Assembly: GCA_017558545.1 (NCBI GenBank)
Contig: JAFYUG010000184.1
Location: forward strand, 1 to 5,546
Direction of reading: 5' to 3'
DNA from: Oscillospiraceae bacterium
Lineage (GTDB): Bacteria > Bacillota > Clostridia > Oscillospirales > Oscillospiraceae
DNA: 5,546 bases
Part shown: positions 1 to 5,397 of the stretch, piece after piece
Position numbering within the stretch: position 1 is the stretch's first letter
Layout: every line of letters starts with the position of its first letter
The notes under the pieces: generated by a model
The model's database searches: none
The model's input: the letters and a program-made list of their open reading frames with translations, nothing else
What the model was told of the DNA's origin: nothing
Made by a program: the position numbers and the translations under genes

Positions 1-93
1 CGGTGACAGCCCCCTTGAAAAGGGGGCCTTTAAAGGTGAAATCTTGGTTTTCCGCGCAGCCGTAGGGGTCGGCGTCACCGACGACCCGAATTG
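1..93 (+). repeat. Direct repeat copy 1 (matches 436-528)
   Basis: Positions 1-93 match 436-528 at 91 of 93 bases; the differences are T45/G480 and A77/C512. In order, the unit holds the right end of the MITE-like element (a GCCCCCTT/AAGGGGGC hairpin followed by CCTTTAAAGG), a non-palindromic link of about 24 nt (about 35-61), and one GTAGGG hairpin (62-88) ending in CCCGAATTG. The window starts inside this copy, so its left part is missing. After position 93 the two copies diverge completely. This is a dispersed intergenic repeat with no coding potential. Confidence 0.9.
62..88 (+). repeat. GTAGGG-family hairpin, 27-nt form
   Basis: The unit begins GTAGGGG and ends CCCG. GGGTCG (66-71) pairs with CGACCC (82-87), leaving a 10-nt apical part with possible alternative pairing. 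It is identical to the copy at 497-523 except for position 77, and to the inverted copy at 5445-5471 except for the same position. Confidence 0.75.
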
Positions 94-133
94 AGATACA
101 CTCCACTCGCTTCGCTCGGTCGGTATGACAGAA
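93..133 (+). repeat. GAGATAC...TGACAGA repeat module
   Basis: This module directly follows a GTAGGG hairpin and begins GAGATAC. A second copy lies inverted at 5398-5440, also directly next to a GTAGGG hairpin. The centres differ: six bases (TCGCTC, 112-117) here against eight in the other copy, where CTAA and TTAG can pair. The copy at 436-528 lacks this module, so modules can be swapped. Confidence 0.7.
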
Positions 134-285
134 ATGGTGGAGGTCTTACCCGTAGGGCGTCGGTGCCCACATCGCGCCGCTTGCAGGGGTTACGGATTGC
201 CACAGCGCCCAAGGGCGCTTCGCAATGACTATATATTTTACTCTGCGCCTATTGTAGGCTCTGGCGTCCCCTTTCGTCCCGTTTT
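134..285. other. Intergenic stretch without a gene
   Basis: I see no credible coding region or promoter here. Recognisable content is a weak GTAGGG-like hairpin at 152-171 (GGGC 155-158 with GCCC 165-168), a strong two-part hairpin at 196-226, and an AT-rich run around 228-241. Open frames crossing this stretch lack ribosome sites and run through the repeats. Confidence 0.6.
196..226. repeat. Two-part hairpin (ATTGC...GCAAT)
   Basis: ATTGC (196-200) pairs with GCAAT (222-226). Inside it, AGCGCCC (204-210) pairs with GGGCGCT (213-219), with a small internal loop between the two helices. The apex leaves only two bases, so the top pair is probably open. No T-tract follows, so it does not look like a terminator. 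It resembles a small palindromic intergenic repeat, but only one copy lies in the window. Confidence 0.6.
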
Positions 286-309
286 GTAGGGGCGAACTGT
301 GTTCGCCCG
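286..309 (+). repeat. GTAGGG-family hairpin, 24-nt form
   Basis: GGGCGAAC (290-297) pairs perfectly with GTTCGCCC (301-308) around a TGT loop. The unit starts GTAGGGG and ends CCCG like the other members. The minus-strand copy at 5327-5350 has the same frame and length, but a partly different stem (CGAGC with GCTCG). Confidence 0.8.
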
Positions 310-314
310 TTCCG

Positions 315-471
315 CTTTTAAAGCCCCCCTTTTCAAGGGGGGATGCCTTGCAAAGCAAGGCAGGGGGGATAAAGCTAAAAAAATAGCTTATATTTATGTT
401 ATGCGTAATCCTTACCCTTATCCCCCAGTCACCTTCGGTGACAGCCCCCTTGAAAAGGGGGCCTTTAAAGG
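315..471. mobile_element. MITE-like element with imperfect terminal inverted repeats
   Basis: The first 28 nt (315-342) and the last 28 nt (444-471) are inverted copies of each other with about 3 mismatches. Both contain TTTAAAG followed by a C-run, TTTTCAA and a G-run, and each end folds alone into a hairpin (324-342 and 444-462). Inside are further hairpins: GCCTTGC with GCAAGGC (345-361), AAGCTA with TAGCTT (372-389), and GTCACC with GGTGAC (428-442). GGGGGATAA (364-372) can pair with TTATCCCCC (418-426). No protein is encoded. Size, terminal repeats and multiple copies fit a non-autonomous miniature element, but no target duplication is proven and no matching transposase is in the window. 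Confidence 0.6.
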
Positions 472-528
472 TGAAATCTGGGTTTTCCGCGCAGCCGTAG
501 GGGTCGGCGTCCCCGACGACCCGAATTG
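436..528 (+). repeat. Direct repeat copy 2 (matches 1-93)
   Basis: This is the second copy of the 93-nt unit, 91 of 93 bases identical to 1-93. It starts inside the MITE-like element and ends just after its GTAGGG hairpin, at GAATTG. Beyond that point a different hairpin (528-552) follows instead of the GAGATAC module found after copy 1. Confidence 0.9.
497..523 (+). repeat. GTAGGG-family hairpin, 27-nt form
   Basis: Same unit as 62-88 with one base changed in the loop region (C512 for A77). GGGTCG (501-506) pairs with CGACCC (517-522). It joins the next hairpin through GAATT. Confidence 0.75.
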
Positions 529-552
529 TAGGGAACGGTCTTGACCGTTCCG
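528..552 (+). repeat. GTAGGG-family hairpin, 25-nt form
   Basis: The unit begins GTAGGG and ends CCG. GGAACGGT (532-539) pairs with ACCGTTCC (544-551), closing a CTTG loop; C540 and G543 could add a ninth pair. The stem sequence differs from all other family members in the window while the frame is kept. GAATT follows and leads into the GATAT array. Confidence 0.75.
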
Positions 553-555
553 AAT

Positions 556-677
556 TGCGCGCTAACGCGCAGCGATATGTGCTACGCACGCGATATTTTT
601 TCTTCGTAAAAATTGATATTTGCCCTAAAAGGCAAGCGATATATTTGCAAGCAAATTCGATATTCCCTCGCGAGAGA
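556..677 (+). repeat. GATAT-linked array of variable hairpins in the gene 1 leader
   Basis: Five near-constant 7-nt linkers (GCGATAT at 572, 590 and 636; TTGATAT at 613; TCGATAT at 657) separate short inverted repeats, each with a different stem. H1 is TGCGCG/CGCGCA (556-571), H2 GTGC/GCAC (579-589), H3 TTTTT/AAAAA (597-612), H4 TTGCC/GGCAA (620-635), H5 ATTTG/CAAAT (643-656). H6 is imperfect: TCCCT/AGAGA with one C-A mismatch (664-677). Linker pitch is 18, 23, 23 and 21 nt. The array ends three bases before the ribosome site of the radical SAM gene, so it would lie in that gene's leader if transcribed from upstream. I do not recognise a named RNA or repeat family. A role in RNA structure, attenuation or transcript stability is inference; an inert expanding repeat is also possible. 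Confidence 0.75.
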
Positions 678-679
678 TA

Positions 680-685
680 GAGGTG
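680..685 (+). promoter_or_regulatory. Ribosome binding site deciding the gene 1 start
   Basis: GAGGTG is a six-base match to the anti-Shine-Dalgarno sequence, five bases before ATG 691. It supports ATG 691 over the in-frame TTG at 613, which lies inside a GATAT linker and has no ribosome site. Confidence 0.75.
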
Positions 686-690
686 TAACC

Positions 691-1578
691 ATGCATAGCT
701 GCAATCTTTGCCCCCGCAAGTGCGGAGCAAACAGAAAAGAGAATATTGCCGCGGGCTTTTGCGCCTCCCCCTCCCTTGCCTCCGTTACCAGAGCCGCACC
801 CCATTTCGGAGAAGAGCCCTGCATAAGCGGAGAGAGGGGCAGCGGCACGGTGTTTTTCTCCGGCTGCAACCTCCGCTGCGTATTTTGCCAAAACCACGAA
901 ATAAGCCGCGGACAAAAGGGTGAAATGCTGGATGCGAGAGGACTCAGAGAGCTTTTCCTGCGCCTGCAGGGGGAGGGAGTCCATAACATCAACCTCGTCA
1001 CTCCCACCCACTATACGGACATTATCGCCGAGGCTCTCAGCCTCGCCGGGCTCAGCATACCGGTTGTCTGGAACTCCTCGGCCTATGAGAGCGTGGAGTC
1101 TCTCCGCAAATTGGACGGCCTTGTGCAGGTATATATGCCCGACTATAAATACTCCGACCCCCTTTTGGCCAAAAGATGGTCCATGGCGGAGGATTATCCC
1201 AAGCTTGCCCTTGAGGCCATTAAGGAAATGTATCGCCAAAGGGGCGAATTCATCCTCGACGAGGATGGAATGCTCCAAAGCGGAGTGCTTATTCGCCACC
1301 TGATCATGCCCGGCTACTGCGAAAATACCCTCAGATGCATAGACGCCATTGAGGACAACTTGCCGGCTGACAAGATAATTTTCAGCCTTATGGCTCAGTA
1401 TACCCCCATGCCCAATCTTGAAAGCTACCCCGAGCTGTGCCGCCCCATCACCATGGAAGAATATGAGCGCTGCCGCAGCTATTTTGATTTTTCCGATATC
1501 ATCTATGGCTTCACCCAGTCCCCCGAAGCCGCCACGGAGGAAATGATACCGGATTTTGACGGCACAGGAGTTAAATAA
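691..1578 (+). CDS. Radical SAM protein, PflX-like (COG1313)
   Basis: The protein has 295 residues. The radical SAM motif CxxxCxxC is C59, C63 and C66 within SGCNLRCVFCQN; these cysteines would bind a [4Fe-4S] cluster that cleaves S-adenosylmethionine to a 5'-deoxyadenosyl radical. N-terminal cysteines C4, C7, C11 (CNLCPRKCGANR) and C24, the segment EEPCISGERGSGT (41-53), and later VTPTHY and MPDYKYSD are typical of the PflX-like branch, annotated as putative pyruvate formate-lyase activating proteins. That name comes from similarity only, and the true substrate of the branch is not established. No pyruvate formate-lyase or other glycyl-radical enzyme is present. No signal peptide or membrane segment is seen, so it is cytoplasmic. 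ATG 691 is chosen because of the ribosome site at 680 and because the family motif starts at once. The stop lies 2 nt before the next gene, indicating cotranscription with the exporter. Family call is strong; function is open. Confidence 0.9.
   Translation: MHSCNLCPRKCGANRKENIAAGFCASPSLASVTRAAPHFGEEPCISGERGSGTVFFSGCNLRCVFCQNHEISRGQKGEMLDARGLRELFLRLQGEGVHNINLVTPTHYTDIIAEALSLAGLSIPVVWNSSAYESVESLRKLDGLVQVYMPDYKYSDPLLAKRWSMAEDYPKLALEAIKEMYRQRGEFILDEDGMLQSGVLIRHLIMPGYCENTLRCIDAIEDNLPADKIIFSLMAQYTPMPNLESYPELCRPITMEEYERCRSYFDFSDIIYGFTQSPEAATEEMIPDFDGTGVK
1566..1570 (+). promoter_or_regulatory. Ribosome binding site of the first exporter gene
   Basis: AGGAG lies inside the last codons of the radical SAM gene, ten bases before ATG 1581. 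This supports translation of the exporter from the same transcript. Confidence 0.6.
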
Positions 1579-1580
1579 AC

Positions 1581-3359
1581 ATGATTTTTGGAAAACATAT
1601 AAACCGCTACTATTTAAAATATTCCCCCTGGCTGCTGCTGGGTCTGCTGGCTCTCATAGCCGTTGACTATCTCCAGCTGCTTACCCCCCGCCTTTATCAG
1701 ATGGTAATAAACGGCATGAACGATGGCTACGTCATGTATGAAGGGGTCAAAACGGTCTTTGACATGGACTTTCTCCTTGAGCGCATCTGCATGCCCATGG
1801 TTATTATCATCGTGTGCATCTGCATAGGCCGCTTTCTCTGGCGCCTTTGCATTTTCGGCTCTGCCATCAAGACCAGCACCGCCCTCCGAAACCGCATGTT
1901 TGACCATGCCCGCGGCCTTTCCACCCAGTATTATCAGGTGAACAAGGTGGGCAACCTCATGAGCCTTTTCACCAATGACCTTGACACAGTTGAAGAATGC
2001 TTCGGCAGCGGCTTTCTCATGCTCTTCGACGCCATCTTCCTCGGCTCTCTTGCCATTATGAAGATGTGGAACATGGACCGCCTTCTCACCTGCTTTGCCC
2101 TTGTGCCCATGGCTTTGCTCCTTGCATGCTCCACCATCGTGGGCAAGCATTTGGGCAAAAAATGGAGAAAGCGTCAGGCGGCCTTTTCCTCCCTTTCCGA
2201 CTTTTCTCAGGAGAGCTTCAGCGGCATAGCCGTTATCAAGGCCTTCGTGAAGGAGAGCAAGGAGCTTTTGGCCTTCAAGGGTCTTAACAAGGAAAACGAA
2301 AAGGCCAATATTGAATTCACCCGCACCGTTACCCTCTTCCGCATAATGGTCATGCTCTTCGTGGAGAGTGTTATCTGCGTAATTTTGGGCTACGGCGGCT
2401 ATCTTGTGTGGAAGGGCAGCTTCAACGCAGGTCAGCTGGTGGAGTTCATCGGCTATTTCACCACCATAGTTTGGCCCATCATGGCCGTCAGCGAGCTTAT
2501 TGACCTCACAAGCCGCGGCAAGGCCAGCCTTGGCCGCATCAGCGAGCTGCTGGACGCCAAGGTGGACGTTTGCGACAGAGAGGATGTGGCAAATCTCACT
2601 TCCCCCAAGGGTGAAATCGAGTTTCGCGGCCTCAGCTTCCGCTACCCCGACGGAGAATACGATGTGCTCAAGGATGTGTCCTTCACCATCAATGCCGGCG
2701 AGAATGTGGGCATAGTTGGCAAAACCGGCTGCGGCAAAACCACCATAGTTGACCTTATTCTTCGCACCTATAATGTGCCCGACGGCAGCATTTACATAGA
2801 CGGCAAGGATGTAAACTCTCTTTCCATCCGCTCTGTCCGCGATGCCTGCGCCTATGTGCCTCAGGATAACTTCCTCTTCTCCGATACCATTGAAAATAAT
2901 ATTGCCTTCGGCGTGGATGCCCATGAGCCCGATGGCGTCCGCTATGCCGCCGCCATGGCCGATGTGGATGAGAATATAAGCGCCTTCTCCGAAGGCTACG
3001 CCACTGTGCTGGGCGAGAGAGGCGTAACCGTTTCCGGCGGACAAAAGCAGCGCATCAGCATAGCCCGCGCCCTTATGCGCGATAGCGCCATACTCATTTT
3101 GGATGACTCGGTCTCCGCCGTTGACACCAAGACGGAGCGGGCAATTTTGGCCAACCTCCGGGCCACAAGAGCGGGCAAAACCACAATTTTGATTGCCCAC
3201 CGCATCTCCACCATTGAAAATATGGATAAGATAATCTTCATTGAAGATGGCTGCGTGGAGGCCATAGGCTCCCATGCTGAGCTTTATGCTTCCTGCAGCG
3301 CCTACCGCAAGATGGTTGAGCTTCAGCGCCTTGAAGAGGAAGGAGGGGACGAGATATGA
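1581..3359 (+). CDS. ABC exporter subunit with degenerate ATP site
   Basis: This 592-residue half-transporter has a six-helix membrane domain (hydrophobic stretches near 15-36, 71-92, 143-161, 167-187, 252-276, 284-305) followed by a nucleotide-binding domain. Visible motifs are aromatic Y355, Walker A GKTGCGKT (380-387), Q-loop Q428, signature VSGGQ (484-488), Walker B ILILD (504-508), D-loop SAVD and H-loop H540. The residue after Walker B, normally the catalytic Glu, is Asp509. In heterodimeric exporters such as TM287/288 and BmrC/BmrD this change marks the subunit that forms the non-hydrolysing or slow ATP site. The intact signature here would serve the partner's active site. The protein would act in the cytoplasmic membrane, exporting drugs, lipids or peptides; the substrate cannot be read from sequence. 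No peptidase C39 domain is present. The stop overlaps the next gene's start (ATGA), suggesting translational coupling and balanced subunit output. Confidence 0.95.
   Translation: MIFGKHINRYYLKYSPWLLLGLLALIAVDYLQLLTPRLYQMVINGMNDGYVMYEGVKTVFDMDFLLERICMPMVIIIVCICIGRFLWRLCIFGSAIKTSTALRNRMFDHARGLSTQYYQVNKVGNLMSLFTNDLDTVEECFGSGFLMLFDAIFLGSLAIMKMWNMDRLLTCFALVPMALLLACSTIVGKHLGKKWRKRQAAFSSLSDFSQESFSGIAVIKAFVKESKELLAFKGLNKENEKANIEFTRTVTLFRIMVMLFVESVICVILGYGGYLVWKGSFNAGQLVEFIGYFTTIVWPIMAVSELIDLTSRGKASLGRISELLDAKVDVCDREDVANLTSPKGEIEFRGLSFRYPDGEYDVLKDVSFTINAGENVGIVGKTGCGKTTIVDLILRTYNVPDGSIYIDGKDVNSLSIRSVRDACAYVPQDNFLFSDTIENNIAFGVDAHEPDGVRYAAAMADVDENISAFSEGYATVLGERGVTVSGGQKQRISIARALMRDSAILILDDSVSAVDTKTERAILANLRATRAGKTTILIAHRISTIENMDKIIFIEDGCVEAIGSHAELYASCSAYRKMVELQRLEEEGGDEI
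3341..3346 (+). promoter_or_regulatory. Ribosome binding site of the second exporter gene
   Basis: A full AGGAGG lies nine bases before ATG 3356, inside the end of the preceding gene. It fixes the start within the ATGA overlap. Confidence 0.75.
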
Positions 3360-5242
3360 ACGAATACCTCCCCATTCTCATAATCGGCGCCATTATTGGC
3401 AGTTTCTCCCTTTTCTTCATCGTGGCCTTCGCCCTTGTGAAGAACAAAAAAGAGGATATGGGCTTCGACCGCAATATGCCCGACGGGGAAATTCTCCGCC
3501 GCCTTATGGTGTATGCCCGACCCTATTGGAAGAGCTTCGCCCTTGCTCTTTTCATCATGCTGGTCAGCGTGGTGTATGACATAGCCTCCCCCCTCATCAT
3601 AGGCCGCATAGAGGAGCTTGTTAAAGAGCGTTTTGAGCTCAGCTACCTCTTCTCTCTCGTGGCGGTTTATGCAGGGCTTTTGCTTGTTGCCATGGTGAGC
3701 ACCTATGCTCAGGCTATGATTTTGCAGAAAACAGGTCAGAAAATCCTCTCCGCCTTGCGCGAGGATCTCTTCGTGCATATCCAAAGCCTCAGCCATGACC
3801 AGCTAAACGGCATACCCGTGGGCAAGCTGGTCACCAGAGTGTGCAACGATACAAACGCCATTTCCATGATGTTTACCAATATTTTGGTCACTCTGGTGAA
3901 AAACATAATGGTAATTTTGGGCGTTTTGGCGGCCATGTTCGCCCTCAACTATGCCCTCACCCTGATGGTGCTGTGCTTTGTGCCCTTCGTTGTGCTCTTC
4001 ACGGTTATCTTCCGCCTTTTCTCCCGTAAGGTGCATAGAAAGGTGAAAGACGGCACAACGGACATCAATACCTACCTTTCCGAAAACCTCTCCGGCATCA
4101 AAATCACCCAGATTTTCAACCGCGAGGATAGAAAGATGGGGGAATTTTTGGAAAAGAGCTATAAGCTGCAAAAGGCCAAGCAGAACCAGATTTTTGTTTT
4201 CGGCATATTCAGACCCATGGTCTATATGCTCTATGTTTCCAGCATACTCTGCCTTTTGTATCTTGGCGGCCGAGGCTATATCAAGGATGCAAGCTTCCTT
4301 GGCCAGACCATTGAAAGCTGGGTAATAGTCAGCTTTTATATGTATGTGAATAAGTTCTTCAACCCCATCCAAACCCTCGCCGAGCAGTTCAACACCCTGC
4401 AATCGGCCTTCGCCAGCGCGGAAAAGATTTTCACGGTCTTTGACATGGAGCCTCAGCTTCGTGATGAGCCCGACGCCATAGAGCTTGAGACCATCCGCGG
4501 CGAAATTGAATTTAAGGACGTTTGGTTTGCCTATAAAGAGGGCGAATGGGTGCTCAAGGGCGTCTCCTTCCATGTTGACCCCCGCCAGACCGTGGCCTTC
4601 GTTGGGGCAACGGGCAGCGGCAAAACCACAATTTTGTCCCTTATCTGCCGAAATTATGATATTCAGAAGGGTCAAATCCTCATCGACGGCATAGACATAC
4701 GGAAAATCAAGATTTCCTCCCTCCGCCGCCATTTTGGTCAGATGCTTCAGGATGTTTTCCTTTTCTCCGGCACTATACGCAGCAATATTCTTTTGCGTAT
4801 GGAGGATGTGGATGATGAGTCCGTGTTGGAGGCCTGCCGCTATGTGAACGCGGATAAGTTCATAGACCGCCTCGAAAAGGGCTTGGATGAGCCCGTCCGC
4901 GAGAGAGGCAACAACTTCTCCGCAGGCCAGCGCCAGCTATTGAGCTTCGCCCGCACCATAGTCCACCGCCCCTCCGTTATGATTTTGGACGAGGCCACCG
5001 CCAATATAGACACGGAAACGGAGCTGCTGATTCAGGATTCCCTTGAGAAGATGAGAAATATAGGCACCATGCTTATAGTTGCCCACCGCCTGAGCACCAT
5101 TCAGCACGCGGATAATATTATCCTCCTCAGCCACGGCGAGATAATAGAGCAGGGCAGCCATCAGGAGCTTCTGCGCCTGAAGGGCAGATACCACCAGCTC
5201 TATACCCTGCAATATAATAAAATGCAGCTTGAACAAAGCTGA
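3356..5242 (+). CDS. ABC exporter subunit with catalytic ATP site
   Basis: This 628-residue half-transporter is the partner of the preceding subunit. The membrane domain has hydrophobic segments near 58-83, 95-117, 172-196, 200-221, 280-303 and 322-342. An extra hydrophobic segment at about 5-28 precedes them, followed by a charged linker (KNKKED), so seven helices are likely. The nucleotide-binding domain shows aromatic Y393, Walker A GATGSGKT (417-424), Q-loop Q465, signature FSAGQ (521-525) in place of LSGGQ, Walker B VMILD (541-545) with catalytic Glu546, D-loop ANID and H-loop H577. Its Walker motifs would meet the partner's VSGGQ to form the consensus hydrolytic site, while its altered FSAGQ faces the partner's Asp509 in the degenerate site. 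This complementary pattern is strong evidence for one obligate heterodimer in the cytoplasmic membrane. It is the last gene of the operon; a terminator follows seven bases after the stop. Substrate unknown. Confidence 0.95.
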   Translation: MNEYLPILIIGAIIGSFSLFFIVAFALVKNKKEDMGFDRNMPDGEILRRLMVYARPYWKSFALALFIMLVSVVYDIASPLIIGRIEELVKERFELSYLFSLVAVYAGLLLVAMVSTYAQAMILQKTGQKILSALREDLFVHIQSLSHDQLNGIPVGKLVTRVCNDTNAISMMFTNILVTLVKNIMVILGVLAAMFALNYALTLMVLCFVPFVVLFTVIFRLFSRKVHRKVKDGTTDINTYLSENLSGIKITQIFNREDRKMGEFLEKSYKLQKAKQNQIFVFGIFRPMVYMLYVSSILCLLYLGGRGYIKDASFLGQTIESWVIVSFYMYVNKFFNPIQTLAEQFNTLQSAFASAEKIFTVFDMEPQLRDEPDAIELETIRGEIEFKDVWFAYKEGEWVLKGVSFHVDPRQTVAFVGATGSGKTTILSLICRNYDIQKGQILIDGIDIRKIKISSLRRHFGQMLQDVFLFSGTIRSNILLRMEDVDDESVLEACRYVNADKFIDRLEKGLDEPVRERGNNFSAGQRQLLSFARTIVHRPSVMILDEATANIDTETELLIQDSLEKMRNIGTMLIVAHRLSTIQHADNIILLSHGEIIEQGSHQELLRLKGRYHQLYTLQYNKMQLEQS

Positions 5243-5248
5243 GAAAAT

Positions 5249-5283
5249 AAGCCCGGATTCCCATAATCCGGGCTTTACCTTTT
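5249..5283 (+). terminator. Rho-independent terminator of the operon
   Basis: AAGCCCGGATT (5249-5259) pairs perfectly with AATCCGGGCTT (5265-5275) around a CCCAT loop, an 11-bp GC-rich stem. The downstream T-tract is interrupted (TACCTTTT, 5276-5283). It starts seven bases after the stop of the second exporter gene. Confidence 0.85.
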
Positions 5284-5288
5284 AAGAC

Positions 5289-5327
5289 CTTCTCCCTTCC
5301 GGAGAAGAGGGTGCTCCCCAAGGGAGC
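5289..5327. repeat. Pair of adjacent small hairpins
   Basis: CTTCTCC (5289-5295) pairs with GGAGAAG (5301-5307), and GCTCCC (5313-5318) pairs with GGGAGC (5322-5327). They lie just after the terminator and abut a GTAGGG-family hairpin. No run of T follows either, so they are more likely part of the repeat mosaic than additional terminators. Confidence 0.55.
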
Positions 5328-5350
5328 GGACGAGCAATGCTCGCCCCTAC
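5327..5350 (-). repeat. GTAGGG-family hairpin, 24-nt form, inverted
   Basis: Read on the minus strand the unit begins GTAGGGG and ends CCG. On the plus strand CGAGC (5331-5335) pairs with GCTCG (5339-5343), and GG (5328-5329) with CC (5345-5346) across an A-C mismatch. It matches the frame of 286-309 with a changed stem. Confidence 0.7.
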
Positions 5351-5354
5351 GATT

Positions 5355-5381
5355 CGGGACGTCGAGGACGCCGTCCCCTAC
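5355..5381 (-). repeat. GTAGGG-family hairpin, 27-nt form, inverted
   Basis: Read on the minus strand the unit begins GTAGGGG and ends CCCG. GGGACG (5356-5361) pairs with CGTCCC (5372-5377). Relative to the 62-88 type, the T-A pair in the stem has become an A-T pair, with both sides changed together. Confidence 0.7.
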
Positions 5382-5397
5382 AAAAGAGCTCCGCCGA

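Larger units (their letters stand above)
9..133 (+). repeat. Left arm of long inverted repeat flanking the operon
   Basis: Positions 22-111 match the reverse complement of 5422-5511 with 2 mismatches in 90 (A77 and A100). Similarity continues on both sides after small indels, to about 9 and 133, where it ends in ATGACAGAA. The two arms enclose the whole three-gene operon and lie about 5.3 kb apart. Because a further partial copy sits at 436-528, this is better read as a dispersed repeat in both orientations than as the ends of one transposon. Confidence 0.85.

Noticed and set aside
324..342. Rho-independent terminator in the left intergenic region
   Set aside because: The C-run/G-run hairpin is strong but is followed by GATGCC rather than a T-tract, and it is part of a repeated element present several times.
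299..544. Small plus-strand open frame in the left intergenic region
   Set aside because: It starts in a GTAGGG hairpin and is made of the MITE-like element and repeat copy 2. The translated pieces repeat because the DNA repeats.
556..677. CRISPR array
   Set aside because: The constant part is only 7 nt, pitch is 18-23 nt, and the variable parts are themselves palindromic, unlike CRISPR spacers. No cas genes are present.
613..690. In-frame TTG start extending the radical SAM protein by 26 residues
   Set aside because: TTG lies in a GATAT linker without a ribosome site, the added residues come from hairpin repeats, and the family's conserved N-terminal motif begins right after ATG 691.
541..690. 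Sigma-A promoter before the radical SAM gene
   Set aside because: TTGACC (541), TTGATA (613) and several TATAT-like words occur, but none forms a -35/-10 pair with 16-18 nt spacing and good matches on both sides. The promoter may lie further upstream in the repeats.
146..730. Minus-strand open frame across the left repeat region
   Set aside because: It runs through the repeats, the GATAT array and the first codons of the radical SAM gene. The product has no recognisable domain and no ribosome site.
1614..3275. Long minus-strand open frame opposite the first exporter gene
   Set aside because: It covers a well-supported ABC gene on the plus strand; its product (553 residues) is rich in low-complexity Ala, Gly and His and shows no domain. 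It is explained by the host gene's codon choice, which rarely creates antisense stops.
3803..4732. Long minus-strand open frame opposite the second exporter gene
   Set aside because: Same reasoning: it lies wholly inside a clear gene, has no ribosome site that I can see, and no recognisable motif.
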